Below are positions 28,298-37,730 of a DNA stretch of 64,000 nucleotides, piece after piece. This DNA is from Shewanella aestuarii (GTDB lineage: Bacteria; Pseudomonadota; Gammaproteobacteria; Enterobacterales; Shewanellaceae): NCBI RefSeq assembly GCF_011765625.1, contig NZ_CP050313.1, positions 1,670,501-1,734,500 of the forward strand, written 5' to 3'. The position numbers and the translations under genes are program-made. Each line of letters begins with the position of its first letter. Position 1 is the stretch's first letter. The notes beneath the pieces are model-generated. The model saw only the letters and a program-made list of their open reading frames with translations. It was not told where the DNA came from and made no database searches.

Positions 28298-28498
28298 ATG
28301 AATTCTGACAATACGGAGTTTATTCCATCGCCTTGCATACGCCAATGCTGTTTAGATCAGCAAGATATTTGCTTGGGTTGTCATCGTAGCTTAAAAGAAA
28401 TCTTATCTTGGCAAAATTTAACAGAAACACAAAAAGCGGATCTTGTTGAAACGCTTAAAGCGCGCGAATTAAAAAGATCGAAACCTTTTAAATACTGA
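28298..28498 (+). CDS. DUF1289 Fe-S-like small protein
   Basis: A 66-residue protein of the DUF1289 family. It has the diagnostic cysteines SPCIRQCCLDQQDICLGCHRSLKEI, then W-x-N and a basic tail. Such proteins are often encoded beside unrelated housekeeping genes, and the cysteines probably bind a metal. The start is ATG 28298 rather than the TTG at 28289. It is convergent with uraA across a 12 bp-stem hairpin. Confidence 0.88.
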   Translation: MNSDNTEFIPSPCIRQCCLDQQDICLGCHRSLKEILSWQNLTETQKADLVETLKARELKRSKPFKY

Positions 28499-28513
28499 AT
28501 GTTAGCTATAGTG

Positions 28514-28547
28514 GCGAGCCATTAAAACACCAATGTTAATGGCTCGC
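28514..28547. terminator. Hairpin between the DUF1289 gene and uraA
   Basis: GCGAGCCATTAA pairs perfectly with TTAATGGCTCGC around a 10-base loop. It has no clear U-tract, but its position between convergent stops suggests a terminator or 3' stabilising stem. Confidence 0.6.
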
Positions 28548-28553
28548 AGTTAG

Positions 28554-29786
28554 TTAACTTGCCGTTTTATTAGTTAGTGAGGTTTTAGGCAAAATCAAAT
28601 TCATTACAATGGCGATCATGCCACATAAGCTGATCCCAGTTAAACTGAACTCGCCGATACCAAATGCCATGCCACCAATCCCGAATACTAAAGTTACCCC
28701 GACGATACTAAGGTTTCTTGGCTCAGATAAGTCGACTTGGTGACGAATCAGTGTGTTTAGTCCAACGGCAGCAATCGTGCCGAATAATAAACACATAATT
28801 CCCCCCATTACAGGTACTGGAATGGTTTGTAATAATGCGCCAAGTTTACCCACAAAGGCTAAAGTAATGGCTGTGATGGCAGTCCAAGTCATAATACGAG
28901 GGTCAAAGCTTTTGGTTAGGGTGACTGCACCAGTGACTTCTGAATAGGTTGTATTTGGTGGACCGCCAAAAGCTGATGCGGCCATGGTTGCAATACCATC
29001 ACCTGTAAGTGTGCGGTGTAAACCTGGTTTTTTGAAATAATCTTTACCTGTTACATTAGAAATTGCGAGTATATCGCCAATATGTTCTACCGCAGGCGCA
29101 ATCGCAACTGGGATCATAAATAGAATCGCTTGCCAGTGAAATTCTGGTGCAACAAAGTTTGGCACCGCTAACCAAGCCGCATTATTCACTGCGGTGAAAT
29201 CGACTACTCCATAAAGTAAACTCAAACTATAACCGACAATAATACCGGCAAGAATAGGCATTAATTTAGCTATCCCCTTTGCAAAAGAGGCGACTAATAT
29301 TGTTGTTATTAATGAAGCTAATGAAATAACTAATGCGGTATTACCTTCAATTAGCTGTACACTACCATCACCTGTCTTACCCAGTGCCATGTTAACTGCA
29401 AGTGGCGCAAGTCCAAGGCCAATTATCATAATCACTGGGCCAACAACCACTGGAGGCAGAAGTTTATGAATAAAGTCACTTCCTCTTAATTTAACCACTA
29501 AGCCGAGCAGTACGTAAACAAAGCCTGCGACCATCAAACCTCCCATGGTAGCGGGGATACCCCATGTTTGAACGCCGTAAAGAATGGGGGCAATAAAGGC
29601 AAAAGAAGATGCCAGAAAGATAGGAACTTGTCTTTTGGTAATAATTTGGAACAAAAGGGTACCAATGCCGGCAGTGAATAATGCCACACTGGTATCTAAT
29701 CCGGACAAAAGTGGCATTAAAACTAATGCCCCAAAGGCCACAAACAACATTTGTGCGCCTTGCAGGGGGATGAACAAGCGATGCAT
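28554..29786 (-). CDS. uraA: Uracil permease UraA
   Basis: Proton-coupled nucleobase importer of the NCS2 family in the inner membrane. The 410-residue protein has about fourteen membrane segments. Family motifs seen are FLASSFAFIAPI, KLLPPVVVGPVIMIIGL, AIAPAVEHIGDI and FGGPPNTTYSEVTGAVTLTK. The start is ATG 29786 with GGAG 8 bases upstream. It is divergent from a DUF2066-hda pair; in E. coli uraA lies directly beside hda on the same strand, so the order is similar but rearranged. Uracil is the most likely substrate, although NCS2 members also carry xanthine. Confidence 0.92.
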   Translation of the reverse strand: MHRLFIPLQGAQMLFVAFGALVLMPLLSGLDTSVALFTAGIGTLLFQIITKRQVPIFLASSFAFIAPILYGVQTWGIPATMGGLMVAGFVYVLLGLVVKLRGSDFIHKLLPPVVVGPVIMIIGLGLAPLAVNMALGKTGDGSVQLIEGNTALVISLASLITTILVASFAKGIAKLMPILAGIIVGYSLSLLYGVVDFTAVNNAAWLAVPNFVAPEFHWQAILFMIPVAIAPAVEHIGDILAISNVTGKDYFKKPGLHRTLTGDGIATMAASAFGGPPNTTYSEVTGAVTLTKSFDPRIMTWTAITAITLAFVGKLGALLQTIPVPVMGGIMCLLFGTIAAVGLNTLIRHQVDLSEPRNLSIVGVTLVFGIGGMAFGIGEFSLTGISLCGMIAIVMNLILPKTSLTNKTAS

Positions 29787-29864
29787 AGGGTAATCTCCGT
29801 AGATATTATGTTTTTTAATATGTTACACTTTGAACACTTATTTTAATCGCGTTTATGTCACCTA

Positions 29865-30953
29865 ATGCTAAAAAATATAATCAAACTCTTTGCGTTATCT
29901 ATTGCTATTTATAGTCATGCGACAGTGGCAGTTGAGGTATCTCAACTTGATGAGGCGGATATTGTTGTGCCTTCTCGTGCCAGTAATATTAAAGTCGAAG
30001 CACTGAAAGAAGCGCTAGCAAAGGTATTTGTGAAAAACTCTGGCAGTCCTAGTGTGGTTATGCACCCATTGGTTAAGGCGCAAATTGATAATCCTGAAGT
30101 GCTATTAACTCAATATGGTTATCGTCAAGTCGATGATAACTTAGTATTAAGTGCGAGTTTTGATCATAAGCGGATTATTGACACACTCCGCCAAGCCGAT
30201 TTAGCTGTTTGGGGCGCTCAGCGACCATTAACCCTTTTGTGGTTAACGGTAGAGCAAGACAATGAAACCGTTATTTTAGCCGATTCAAGTAACAACCCAC
30301 TTCGAGCAAGCTTTGCGTCGTCATCCATTAATAAAGGTATTCCACTTTTATTACCATTGATGGATTTGGATGATTTAATGGCAGTTTCAGCGACCGATGT
30401 CAAAGGTATGTTTACTGATGTCGTGAGTGATTCTTCTGCACGGTATCAGGCGGACTATTTTGCTATAGCAGATATAACACCTACAGTGGGAGCTGTTCGT
30501 TTTCAAATATCTTTATTTGATAAAACCCGTCAAAATGGTCTTTTACAGCCATTAATTATGCAGCAAGGGCAAACGGTTGATGAAAACGCTGCAGTAAATC
30601 GAATAGTGTCATTATTGGCCGATTACTATATTGGTCAATATGCCATTGCCTCAACGGGCAACAGTATACAGACTAGTGTAAGTTTTGTTGGCATTGACAG
30701 CATGAGTCAGTTAGTCGAGTTAGAAAGCTACTTAAAACAACTTAGTGCAGTTAAGGCAATCTCAGTAAAGCAATTGCAAAACAATATCGTGGCTTTTAAT
30801 GTCTCTTTATTTGGGAGTGTTGATGATTTACAACGGTTGCTGAACATTGATAAGCGTCTCTCAAAAATTGATGCCATGGGTGGTGTAGATGCTTATCGAC
30901 AAACACCAAACGCTGAAACTGTGCAGTTAATCTATGAATGGATTGGACAATAG
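29865..30953 (+). CDS. DUF2066 exported protein
   Basis: A 362-residue protein with a signal peptide (MLKNIIKLFALSIAIYSHATVA, cleavage near residue 23) and the DUF2066 fold (VEVSQLDEADIVVPSRASNIKVEALKEALAKVFVKNSG). The region after residue 280 (VSFVGIDSMSQLVELESYLKQLSAVKAI) resembles a small alpha/beta repeat. Function is unknown, but this family sits just upstream of hda in many Alteromonadales and Vibrionales. It is 76 bp before hda and on the same strand. Confidence 0.85.
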   Translation: MLKNIIKLFALSIAIYSHATVAVEVSQLDEADIVVPSRASNIKVEALKEALAKVFVKNSGSPSVVMHPLVKAQIDNPEVLLTQYGYRQVDDNLVLSASFDHKRIIDTLRQADLAVWGAQRPLTLLWLTVEQDNETVILADSSNNPLRASFASSSINKGIPLLLPLMDLDDLMAVSATDVKGMFTDVVSDSSARYQADYFAIADITPTVGAVRFQISLFDKTRQNGLLQPLIMQQGQTVDENAAVNRIVSLLADYYIGQYAIASTGNSIQTSVSFVGIDSMSQLVELESYLKQLSAVKAISVKQLQNNIVAFNVSLFGSVDDLQRLLNIDKRLSKIDAMGGVDAYRQTPNAETVQLIYEWIGQ

Positions 30954-31029
30954 TAACAGTACGATTTAACCATATAGCCGCTTATGATATGATAGCGGCT
31001 GCGTTATGTTTACTTTTGAGAATGTTTGA

Positions 31030-31740
31030 GTGAGCCAATCCTCTCCACGTCAATTATCTTTGCCTGTTTATCTACCTGACGATGAAACTTTTAATAGTTA
31101 TTATCCTGCGTCAGGTAATGATGAATTAATTCAAAAACTGCAAGCCTGTGCAGAAGGCACTCAGTCATCTTCACTTTATCTTTATGGGCCGCATAAATCA
31201 GGTCGTACACATTTAATGCATGCAGCTTGTGCTCATGCCAATGATTTAGATAGGCGAACGTTATACATACCTCTTGGGATCCATGCGAGTATTTCACCTG
31301 CTTTATTTGAAGGTGTAGAGACACTGAATTTAATTTGTATTGATGATATTGATGCAATTGCGTGTCATCCAGTGTGGGAAGAAGCGTTGTTTCATTTGTA
31401 TAATCGAATTGCAGAGCAGCAAGATTGTCGCTTAATTGTGACTGGCAGTGCCTCTCCTTCAGAGGCAGGATTTTCGTTACCCGATTTGGTTTCACGGATG
31501 CAGTGGGGATTAATTTATCAACTGCAGCCAATGGCTGATGATGAGAAACTTGTTGCATTACAACGCCGTGCTGCAATGAGAGGCTTACAGTTGTCGGACG
31601 AAGTTGGACGATTTTTATTAACGCGAATGGCGCGTGATTTACGAACATTGTTTGATGTTTTGGATAAATTAGATAAGGCGTCAATGGTGCATCAACGCAA
31701 ACTGACAATACCGTTTATTAAAGAGATGCTGCGCCTATAA
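31030..31740 (+). CDS. hda: DnaA inactivator Hda
   Basis: AAA+ protein that, with the DNA-loaded beta clamp, stimulates ATP hydrolysis by DnaA and so prevents re-initiation of replication. The 236-residue protein has an N-terminal clamp-binding motif (SPRQLSLPVYLP; QLSLP is the clamp box), Walker A GPHKSGRTHL, Walker B LICIDDIDAIA, an arginine-containing box (LVSRMQWGL) and a C-terminal lid. The start is GTG 31030. A terminator follows. Confidence 0.95.
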   Translation: MSQSSPRQLSLPVYLPDDETFNSYYPASGNDELIQKLQACAEGTQSSSLYLYGPHKSGRTHLMHAACAHANDLDRRTLYIPLGIHASISPALFEGVETLNLICIDDIDAIACHPVWEEALFHLYNRIAEQQDCRLIVTGSASPSEAGFSLPDLVSRMQWGLIYQLQPMADDEKLVALQRRAAMRGLQLSDEVGRFLLTRMARDLRTLFDVLDKLDKASMVHQRKLTIPFIKEMLRL

Positions 31741-31762
31741 TCCTGTTTGCAGTGTAATCATA

Positions 31763-31791
31763 AAAACCTAGCCACCGAGCTAGGTTTTTTT
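31763..31791 (+). terminator. Terminator downstream of hda
   Basis: AAAACCTAGC, loop CACCGA, GCTAGGTTTTTTT. It lies between the hda stop and the convergent lipoprotein gene; the A/T tails make it usable from both sides. Confidence 0.9.
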
Positions 31792-31799
31792 ATGATGAT

Positions 31800-33740
31800 T
31801 TATTTATGTGAAGCGCCGCTGAGTTCAATGGGTCTATCAATTCCTCGAGTACTGCTGGCTTTCATGCTAGGGGCTTGTTGTATATTAAAAGCTGCGTTTG
31901 TCATGGTTTGATTGAGGGGTAAATTATCAAGCCAAGACAACCCAGCTTGCATGGGTATTGGCGCAGGTAACTGAGCAATTAAATCACCGGCGTTCATTTC
32001 CGGCATGATCTGCTGGATAACATATTCTGCGCGCTCGCGGATGTCAGTTGAGCCTACTCGACCTCGTTGCCCCCAATCTACAATAATACTTGAACCCGTT
32101 TCATTATCTGGGTTGTCAGTGACTGCAACATCTCGAAATATATCATATCGATGGCTCATAAACGCTTCTTCAAATAGCATTGCCGCATCTTCACGAGTAG
32201 AAGAGTAGGCATAATAATCAGATGCATGATCTTGACTAAAAAAGTGGGTGATATCACTTGGAAGATAGGCTTTTTGAGTTGCCGTTGCTGTTTCGCCTTT
32301 AAAACTGACTGTTGCCAAGCTGGTCATTTGTGAGCTTTGTAACGGGTAAATACTTGATAGTTTATCCGATATTAATGCATTGTTTTCACTTCTCTTGGCA
32401 TAGTCATCTAATAATGTTGGTCCTTGTAATTGGTGGTGAATACTTCGAGGGAAAAAGTCATTTGCATGGGCTAGCTCATGATAAAGCAATGAGGCAAGTC
32501 TTGGAGTAAAGTCATCGATGGTGCGAGACTCTCTTTCATAATAAGGATAAAAATCATAGGCATAATCGTTATTTTTTACATAACGCCATGGCATTAAAAA
32601 TTGCAGATCTTTACCAAAATCACTGCGGTAATCGGGTGCTTCATTAATGGTATCTCGCTCTGCAGGAGTTTGCCAAAAGTTGTCGGCATCAAGATATATT
32701 GCGCCAGTAACGACCCAGTAAAAAGAAGGGCGAACGTCGTAGCTGATCACAATTGCAGTGACAGATTGCAATAAGGTAATAAAATCTGAAATTGGATCTT
32801 TTTGTTGTAAAAACTGTTTAAATCGTTCACCCATCCAGTCATGGGAAACGACAACTCTATCCATAATATCATCAATGGTTGGATTGCTAGTTTGTTGACC
32901 GATTAAAGGTAACTGGTTAATGGTGCAGCTGTTATTAAGTGAATTAGAATAAACACATCTTGGTAAATATTGTCGATATGGCGAGTCTCTGTTGTAAGCA
33001 TAGGTTCTTGCGACAGGCTCATCGAAATAGGTTGAGCTAATAGGATTTTCTTTGGTGACTAAAATATGCACATCATCGGTTAATGTTTCACCATTAATCT
33101 GACCAGACGCGCGAAGAGAAACAACGCTATCTTCTGGGACGTTTGGCGCAATAAATAACGGGCGTTCAGGATTGGTTAAATCAAGGTTGATAGCAGGAAG
33201 GTTATTGGCATATGAGCACCATTGTATATTTGTGGCAATTTGTCCATTTACTCGTTCAAGCCTAACGCTCACACCATTACCTTGTACCACTTGATGGTCA
33301 CTATTGACCGCTAAACCTAACTGGTTGTTATTGGTTGTCGTATCAATCGATACAATTTGTTCTATAGCAGTATTATTGCCAGCCAGATTAACTTGAAACT
33401 GATAAGTTCCTGCTTGTGTTGGGGTAAAACTTAATACAGGGCTATTAACACTGGCTAATGCTAACGTGGGCCCTGAGATTTGTTGCCATGTATAGCTTAG
33501 GGCGCGACTATCTTGACTGGTATGTTTAGCGATGATGCTAGCAGGTGTATTTACAGGGTATGTTTTCTCAACCAAAAACATTAATGAATCAGAGGTTTCA
33601 ATGGTATTCCATTGTACCGGATTATCACATTGTGAAATAGGCGTACCAAGCTCTGGATCAGTTGAAGAGTCCGAGCCACCACAAGCAGATAAACAGCAAA
33701 TCGTAAATAAGTAAGATATGGCTAAGGATGGCTTATTCAT
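31800..33740 (-). CDS. Putative zinc-metalloprotease lipoprotein
   Basis: A 646-residue secreted lipoprotein with signal peptide and lipobox LSAC (Cys20), followed by GGSDSSTD. Residues 40-230 resemble Ig/PKD-type beta domains (SYTWQQISGPTLALASVNSPVLSFTPTQAGTYQFQV). A zincin-like HELAH motif occurs at 421-425 (LASLLYHELAHANDFFP), and TREDAAMLFEEAFMSHRYDI further on could supply a third ligand. The region between 245 and 420 is rich in Trp and Tyr. I infer a surface or periplasmic metallopeptidase; I do not recognise a named family, and neither substrate nor activity is known. The gene stands alone. Confidence 0.75.
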   Translation of the reverse strand: MNKPSLAISYLFTICCLSACGGSDSSTDPELGTPISQCDNPVQWNTIETSDSLMFLVEKTYPVNTPASIIAKHTSQDSRALSYTWQQISGPTLALASVNSPVLSFTPTQAGTYQFQVNLAGNNTAIEQIVSIDTTTNNNQLGLAVNSDHQVVQGNGVSVRLERVNGQIATNIQWCSYANNLPAINLDLTNPERPLFIAPNVPEDSVVSLRASGQINGETLTDDVHILVTKENPISSTYFDEPVARTYAYNRDSPYRQYLPRCVYSNSLNNSCTINQLPLIGQQTSNPTIDDIMDRVVVSHDWMGERFKQFLQQKDPISDFITLLQSVTAIVISYDVRPSFYWVVTGAIYLDADNFWQTPAERDTINEAPDYRSDFGKDLQFLMPWRYVKNNDYAYDFYPYYERESRTIDDFTPRLASLLYHELAHANDFFPRSIHHQLQGPTLLDDYAKRSENNALISDKLSSIYPLQSSQMTSLATVSFKGETATATQKAYLPSDITHFFSQDHASDYYAYSSTREDAAMLFEEAFMSHRYDIFRDVAVTDNPDNETGSSIIVDWGQRGRVGSTDIRERAEYVIQQIMPEMNAGDLIAQLPAPIPMQAGLSWLDNLPLNQTMTNAAFNIQQAPSMKASSTRGIDRPIELSGASHK

Positions 33741-33809
33741 CTTTTATTCCAAATGTTATCAATAGTATCAAACTATAGCATGACATTTTTTCGAATCAAA
33801 AATTAAAAA

Positions 33810-33829
33810 AAAGCGCCTTTCGGCGCTTT
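33810..33829 (-). terminator. Terminator downstream of the DUF2069 gene
   Basis: AAAGCGCC, TTTC, GGCGCTTT; on the minus strand it is followed by eight T. It ends the bepA-yfgD-DUF2069 transcript. Confidence 0.88.
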
Positions 33830-33855
33830 GTTAGATATCAATGATGTGAGTTAAC

Positions 33856-34236
33856 CTATTCATCTTGCTTTGATTTTTTCTTTAATCCTAAGCCTAATTC
33901 GCGACCACGCATACGGGCATAATAAGGAAACCCTATCAGTAACGCGCCGATTAAAGTTGACTCAATCACGGCGAATATTAACGCGTCTGTAGTGACATAC
34001 ACTAAGGTTAATCCATGCAATAAATATAAACATAGAATGAAGCTTGCCCAGGCATAGGTATAAGGATTGCCTTGGATAATGCCTTTTAATGGCATTAATA
34101 AAGGCACAATAAACATCAAGCAAAACACCATAGAGTAAGTGCCTTCAAGCCCTTGTTGTATGAACCAGCCGGATAATAGTAAAACAAGCGCAATATAGCC
34201 TACACGGCACAGTTGAAACAAACTTTGAGTGGTCAT
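33856..34236 (-). CDS. DUF2069 membrane protein
   Basis: A 126-residue inner-membrane protein with four hydrophobic segments (GYIALVLLLSGWFI, MVFCLMFIVPLLMPL, SFILCLYLLHGLTLVYV, AVIESTLIGALLIGFPYYARMRGRELGLGLKKK) and a basic C-terminus. It matches DUF2069. Function is unknown. The start is ATG 34236; the preceding TTG is weaker. It is last of a run with bepA and yfgD, 6 bp from the yfgD stop. Confidence 0.85.
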   Translation of the reverse strand: MTTQSLFQLCRVGYIALVLLLSGWFIQQGLEGTYSMVFCLMFIVPLLMPLKGIIQGNPYTYAWASFILCLYLLHGLTLVYVTTDALIFAVIESTLIGALLIGFPYYARMRGRELGLGLKKKSKQDE

Positions 34237-34242
34237 CAATTG

Positions 34243-34596
34243 TTACTCTATTATTGCTAGCACATTTTCTGGAGGACGTCCTACTGCCGCTTTGCCATTT
34301 GCAAGCACAATTGGGCGTTCAATTAATTTTGGGGTATTCACCATAGCTAAAATTAATTGTGATTCAGTTAGGGATTCATCTTGAAGATTTTGGGCTTTGT
34401 ATTCATCTTCTTTAGTACGCATTAATTGACGAGCAGTTAAGCCTAACAAATTCAAAATATTGCTGATTTCAGCCTCTGTTGGCGGATTTTTTAAGTATTC
34501 AACAATGTTGATATTATCTGACTTTGCCTGAATTAATGCCAAGGTTTCACGGCTTTTTGAGCAGCGTGGATTATGTAAAATAGTAATGTTTGTCAT
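34243..34596 (-). CDS. yfgD: ArsC-family reductase YfgD
   Basis: A 117-residue protein of the arsenate reductase (ArsC, glutaredoxin-linked) family. The active-site region is HNPRCSKSRETLALI, and a later arginine lies in IERPIVLANGKAAVGRPPENV. In this context (beside bepA) it is the YfgD type rather than the ars-operon ArsC; no arsR, arsB or arsenic-resistance genes are nearby, so arsenate reduction is a family-level prediction only. It follows bepA by 37 bp. Confidence 0.88.
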   Translation of the reverse strand: MTNITILHNPRCSKSRETLALIQAKSDNINIVEYLKNPPTEAEISNILNLLGLTARQLMRTKEDEYKAQNLQDESLTESQLILAMVNTPKLIERPIVLANGKAAVGRPPENVLAIIE

Positions 34597-34633
34597 AGTT
34601 TTTCTATTATCTTTTGGTTCTTGGTTAAAAAAT

Positions 34634-36103
34634 TTATTTCAGCGCTTCAAGATTTCTGTCAGCTTCACGGAATTGGCGAATACGCGCCTCAATTCTGGCA
34701 ATTTGTAATTGTTGTCCCTCCGAATAACGATACGCATAATTAAGCTGATCTATGGCATCTTTATAGTTTGCACTCAACGCCATGACTTCTGCATTAGCGT
34801 AATGCTCTAATGCTTTGTTGCCCATTTTTCGATAAGCATCTGTCATCATTTGGTAGGGTAAAGTGTTTTGCTTATCTAAAAAGATTAACTCTTCAAGTAA
34901 GGGGATTGCTTGTTTAGGTTTATCGGCTTCAACATAGATGTGCGCCAAATTGGCATTAATAACTTGTGAAGCGGGTTTTATTTTGCGTTGCGTTTCTAAA
35001 AATACAATGGCCTCATCAAATGCTTTACGTTCTGCAAGTAAATCGGTTTTAGTATCAATATAAAATAGATTATTGCTATCTTGCTTGAGTAAATCATCAA
35101 TAATTACTTCAGCTTCTGTAAAACGCTTTAATCTAAATAACGCTAAGGCTTTGCCGTAAAGCGCGGCTTGTTTAAACGTATAATTGTTCTTTTTTAATTG
35201 TTCTTCGAATAAATATAATGCTGCAGAATCGCTGTAACTAGAAAAGCGTACCTGAATTCGCGCCTTGGCAAGCTGATAGTTTAAATTATCTGGAATATAT
35301 CGATTAGGATATTGGGCAGCTCTGTTGCGTGCGTCGGTAATACGAGATTCTGGTAATGGGTGAGTTAATAGCATTTGAGGCGGTTTGGTGGTAAAACGAT
35401 AGCGGGTTGCTAATTCAGCAAAAAAATTGGAGGCCCCATTAGGGTCAAAGCCTGCTTCAACCAGGGTTTGCATGCCAATACGATCGGCTTCTTTTTCATG
35501 TAAGCGGGTGTAATTGATTTTTGATTGGGTGGCTAAGGCTTGGGTGGTTGCTAGCGCCGCCATACCAGCTTGTGGTGCGGCAATGGTTAATAAAATTGCC
35601 CCGAGTAAACCTGCTATCGTTGCTGTTGAGCTTTTTTGCTGAGCTTCTAATGAGCGTGCTAAATGGCGCTGAGTGACATGGGTAATTTCATGTGCAAGTA
35701 CAGAGGCGAGTTCGCTTTCTGTATCAGCATTGAGAAATAACCCGGTATGAACACCCACATGACCGCCAAAAAAAGCAAAGGCATTAATTTCATCATTTCT
35801 GAGTAAGAAAAAATAAAAAGGTGTTTTCACTCCTGTTGCATGAGCAACAAGTCGATTGCCAAGCTCAGATAAATATTGGTTTAGCACAGGATCATTTAGG
35901 ACTGGTGCGGATGAGCGAATAACTCTCATATAGGCATCGCCGTAAATGGTTTCTTTTTCTAAACTAAAGGTATTTACTGCTGCAGTACCTAAATCCGGTA
36001 AATCATTGTTTGCATGACTGCTAGCAATAAAGGCAGAAAACATAACGGCTAGCGCACTGGCTACAATGGTTTTTGAAATATTAACAAAAGATAAATTTCG
36101 CAA
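34634..36103 (-). CDS. bepA: Outer-membrane-quality metalloprotease BepA
   Basis: Periplasmic M48-family zinc protease with chaperone activity that promotes assembly, or degrades misassembled forms, of LptD and other outer-membrane proteins. The 489-residue protein has a signal peptide (about residues 1-31), HEITH at 138-142 (LASVLAHEITHVTQRH), the third-ligand region LHEKEADRIGMQTL and a C-terminal TPR domain (about 300-489). The start is TTG 36103, with AAAGGTG a few bases upstream. In E. coli yfgC (bepA) and yfgD are adjacent in the same way. Confidence 0.93.
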   Translation of the reverse strand: MRNLSFVNISKTIVASALAVMFSAFIASSHANNDLPDLGTAAVNTFSLEKETIYGDAYMRVIRSSAPVLNDPVLNQYLSELGNRLVAHATGVKTPFYFFLLRNDEINAFAFFGGHVGVHTGLFLNADTESELASVLAHEITHVTQRHLARSLEAQQKSSTATIAGLLGAILLTIAAPQAGMAALATTQALATQSKINYTRLHEKEADRIGMQTLVEAGFDPNGASNFFAELATRYRFTTKPPQMLLTHPLPESRITDARNRAAQYPNRYIPDNLNYQLAKARIQVRFSSYSDSAALYLFEEQLKKNNYTFKQAALYGKALALFRLKRFTEAEVIIDDLLKQDSNNLFYIDTKTDLLAERKAFDEAIVFLETQRKIKPASQVINANLAHIYVEADKPKQAIPLLEELIFLDKQNTLPYQMMTDAYRKMGNKALEHYANAEVMALSANYKDAIDQLNYAYRYSEGQQLQIARIEARIRQFREADRNLEALK

Positions 36104-36273
36104 GTGACACCTTTAAAAACAAATGAATTGGCTTATAACCTCTTATTTACCTAGCAAGTTTAAGATTTACATCAAAAATTTATGCTTTTCAGGTATAGGA
36201 GTTTACTCTGTTAGCTTGAGGTTTACTATGCAAGCAAGGATAATAGCTCCAGATTATTAAAACCAAATTCAGT

Positions 36274-36489
36274 ATGAAACAAATTGATTTAACCACATAT
36301 CGCTGTCCTTATCCTTTAGTACAGGTAAAACTGCATTTAAAGCAATTGCAACCAGGCGAAATATTACAAGTTTTATTATCAGACCCCGGTTCTTTCAAAG
36401 ATGTTCCCGCATGGGCAAAAAAAAGTGGTTTTTTAGTGACGGTATTGCAACAAGATAACGCAATAATGGCAATCAATATTGAAAAATAA
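36274..36489 (+). CDS. TusA/SirA-family sulfur-carrier-like protein
   Basis: A 71-residue protein with the TusA-family CPxP motif near the N-terminus (TYRCPYPLVQVKLHL) and the characteristic LLSDPGSFKDVPAWAKKSGF. The active-site cysteine is present. Members relay persulfide sulfur or have other, poorly understood roles; this one differs from canonical TusA and sits beside perM, so tRNA thiolation cannot be assumed. It starts 45 bp before perM on the same strand and is divergent from bepA. Confidence 0.87.
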   Translation: MKQIDLTTYRCPYPLVQVKLHLKQLQPGEILQVLLSDPGSFKDVPAWAKKSGFLVTVLQQDNAIMAINIEK

Positions 36490-36533
36490 CCTCGTGAAAG
36501 GTTAGTTTTTATACGTATATACAGGGTGTTGCG

Positions 36534-37613
36534 ATGTTAGAGTTTTTAAAAGACTGGTATAAAAGCCGATTCAGTGATCCACAAGCTATTACTTTGGTGT
36601 TTATTTTATTGGGGATCGGTTTAACTATCTATTTTGGTGCAGGACTCTTGGCCCCCTTGTTGGTGGCTTTAGTACTGGCGTTTTTACTGGAATGGCCAGT
36701 AGCGCAAATGAATAAGTTAGGCATTAACCGTGCCGCTGGTGCATCAATCGTTTTGGTCGCTTTTTTAGGCATTATGATGGTGTTGTTATTAGTATTGATG
36801 CCCAGCATTTGGCGCCAAGGCATTAGTTTAGCATCTGATTTACCGACCATGCTTGATAAGGGGATGGTGGTGATCCGTGATTTAAGCCAAGATTACCCTC
36901 AATATATCAGTGCCGAGCAAATAGATACCATGCTAACCGAAGTTAAAAAATTGCTTGATACACAACACCTGTTAGATTTTGCTAAGCAATTAGTTGGCTT
37001 CTCGGCTTCATTATTAGTGTTAATGGTGTATGCCATTTTGGTCCCACTTTTAGTGTTTTTCTTTTTAAAAGATAAACAACAACTGTTAGATGGTAGTAAG
37101 CGCTTTTTCCCTGCCAATAGAGGGCTTGCACGTAAAGTATGGTTTGAAATGGATCAACAGATTTTTAATTACATTCGCGGTAAAGTCATTGAGATTATTA
37201 TTGTGGGTATTTTTAGTTATGTATTCTTTGCCTTAATGGGATTGCGCTACTCGGCATTGTTAGGCGTATTAACTGGTTTATCGGTATTGATCCCGTATGT
37301 TGGTGCAACACTAGTGACCTTGCCCATTGCATTAGTGGCCTTTGTACAGTGGGGAATAGGGCCAGAATTTGGTTACCTCATGTTGGGGTATGCTATTATT
37401 CAAGCGCTTGATGGTAATGTGCTTGTGCCGATTTTATTCAGTGATGCTGTAGATTTGCACCCTGTTGTGATAATTGCCGCAGTATTGGTTTTTGGTGGTT
37501 TGTGGGGGGTGTGGGGCGTGTTTTTTGCGATCCCTTTAGCCTCATTAGTCAAAGCAGTCATTAATGCTTGGCCTAACCATAGTGAGCCACAACAACAGTT
37601 AGATTCAGAGTGA
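36534..37613 (+). CDS. perM: PerM-family (AI-2E transporter family) permease
   Basis: A 359-residue inner-membrane protein of the AI-2E/PerM family with eight predicted membrane segments. Features are ALVLAFLLEWPVAQMNKLGI, the soluble loop around residues 85-145, and the conserved LTGLSVLIPYVGATLVTLPIALVAF and DGNVLVPILFSDAVDLHPVVIIAAVLVFGGLWGVWGVFFAIPLASLVKAV. Despite the family name, transport of autoinducer-2 is not shown for PerM. The bepA-perM neighbourhood is conserved with E. coli. A strong terminator follows. Confidence 0.9.
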   Translation: MLEFLKDWYKSRFSDPQAITLVFILLGIGLTIYFGAGLLAPLLVALVLAFLLEWPVAQMNKLGINRAAGASIVLVAFLGIMMVLLLVLMPSIWRQGISLASDLPTMLDKGMVVIRDLSQDYPQYISAEQIDTMLTEVKKLLDTQHLLDFAKQLVGFSASLLVLMVYAILVPLLVFFFLKDKQQLLDGSKRFFPANRGLARKVWFEMDQQIFNYIRGKVIEIIIVGIFSYVFFALMGLRYSALLGVLTGLSVLIPYVGATLVTLPIALVAFVQWGIGPEFGYLMLGYAIIQALDGNVLVPILFSDAVDLHPVVIIAAVLVFGGLWGVWGVFFAIPLASLVKAVINAWPNHSEPQQQLDSE

Positions 37614-37650
37614 TACTAGGGTATTCGTTCTAGACTTATTAACTTTATCA

Positions 37651-37684
37651 ACATGCACAGTTTTTGCTGTGCATGTTTTTTTTG
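37651..37684 (+). terminator. Terminator downstream of perM
   Basis: ACATGCACAG, loop TTTTTG, CTGTGCATGT, followed by eight T. A very strong rho-independent terminator. Confidence 0.95.
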
Positions 37685-37730
37685 ATAGTTAAAATTACAA
37701 ACAATATTGCTTTAACTCAACTTTGCCAGT

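Noticed and set aside
31091..31708. A 205-codon open frame on the minus strand inside hda
   Set aside because: It is fully antisense to hda, has no ribosome-binding site or recognisable domain, and its composition is what codon bias of the hda strand produces in reverse.
34243..34596. An arsenic-resistance locus based on the ArsC-like gene
   Set aside because: No arsR, arsB/acr3 or arsH nearby; the position beside bepA fits yfgD.
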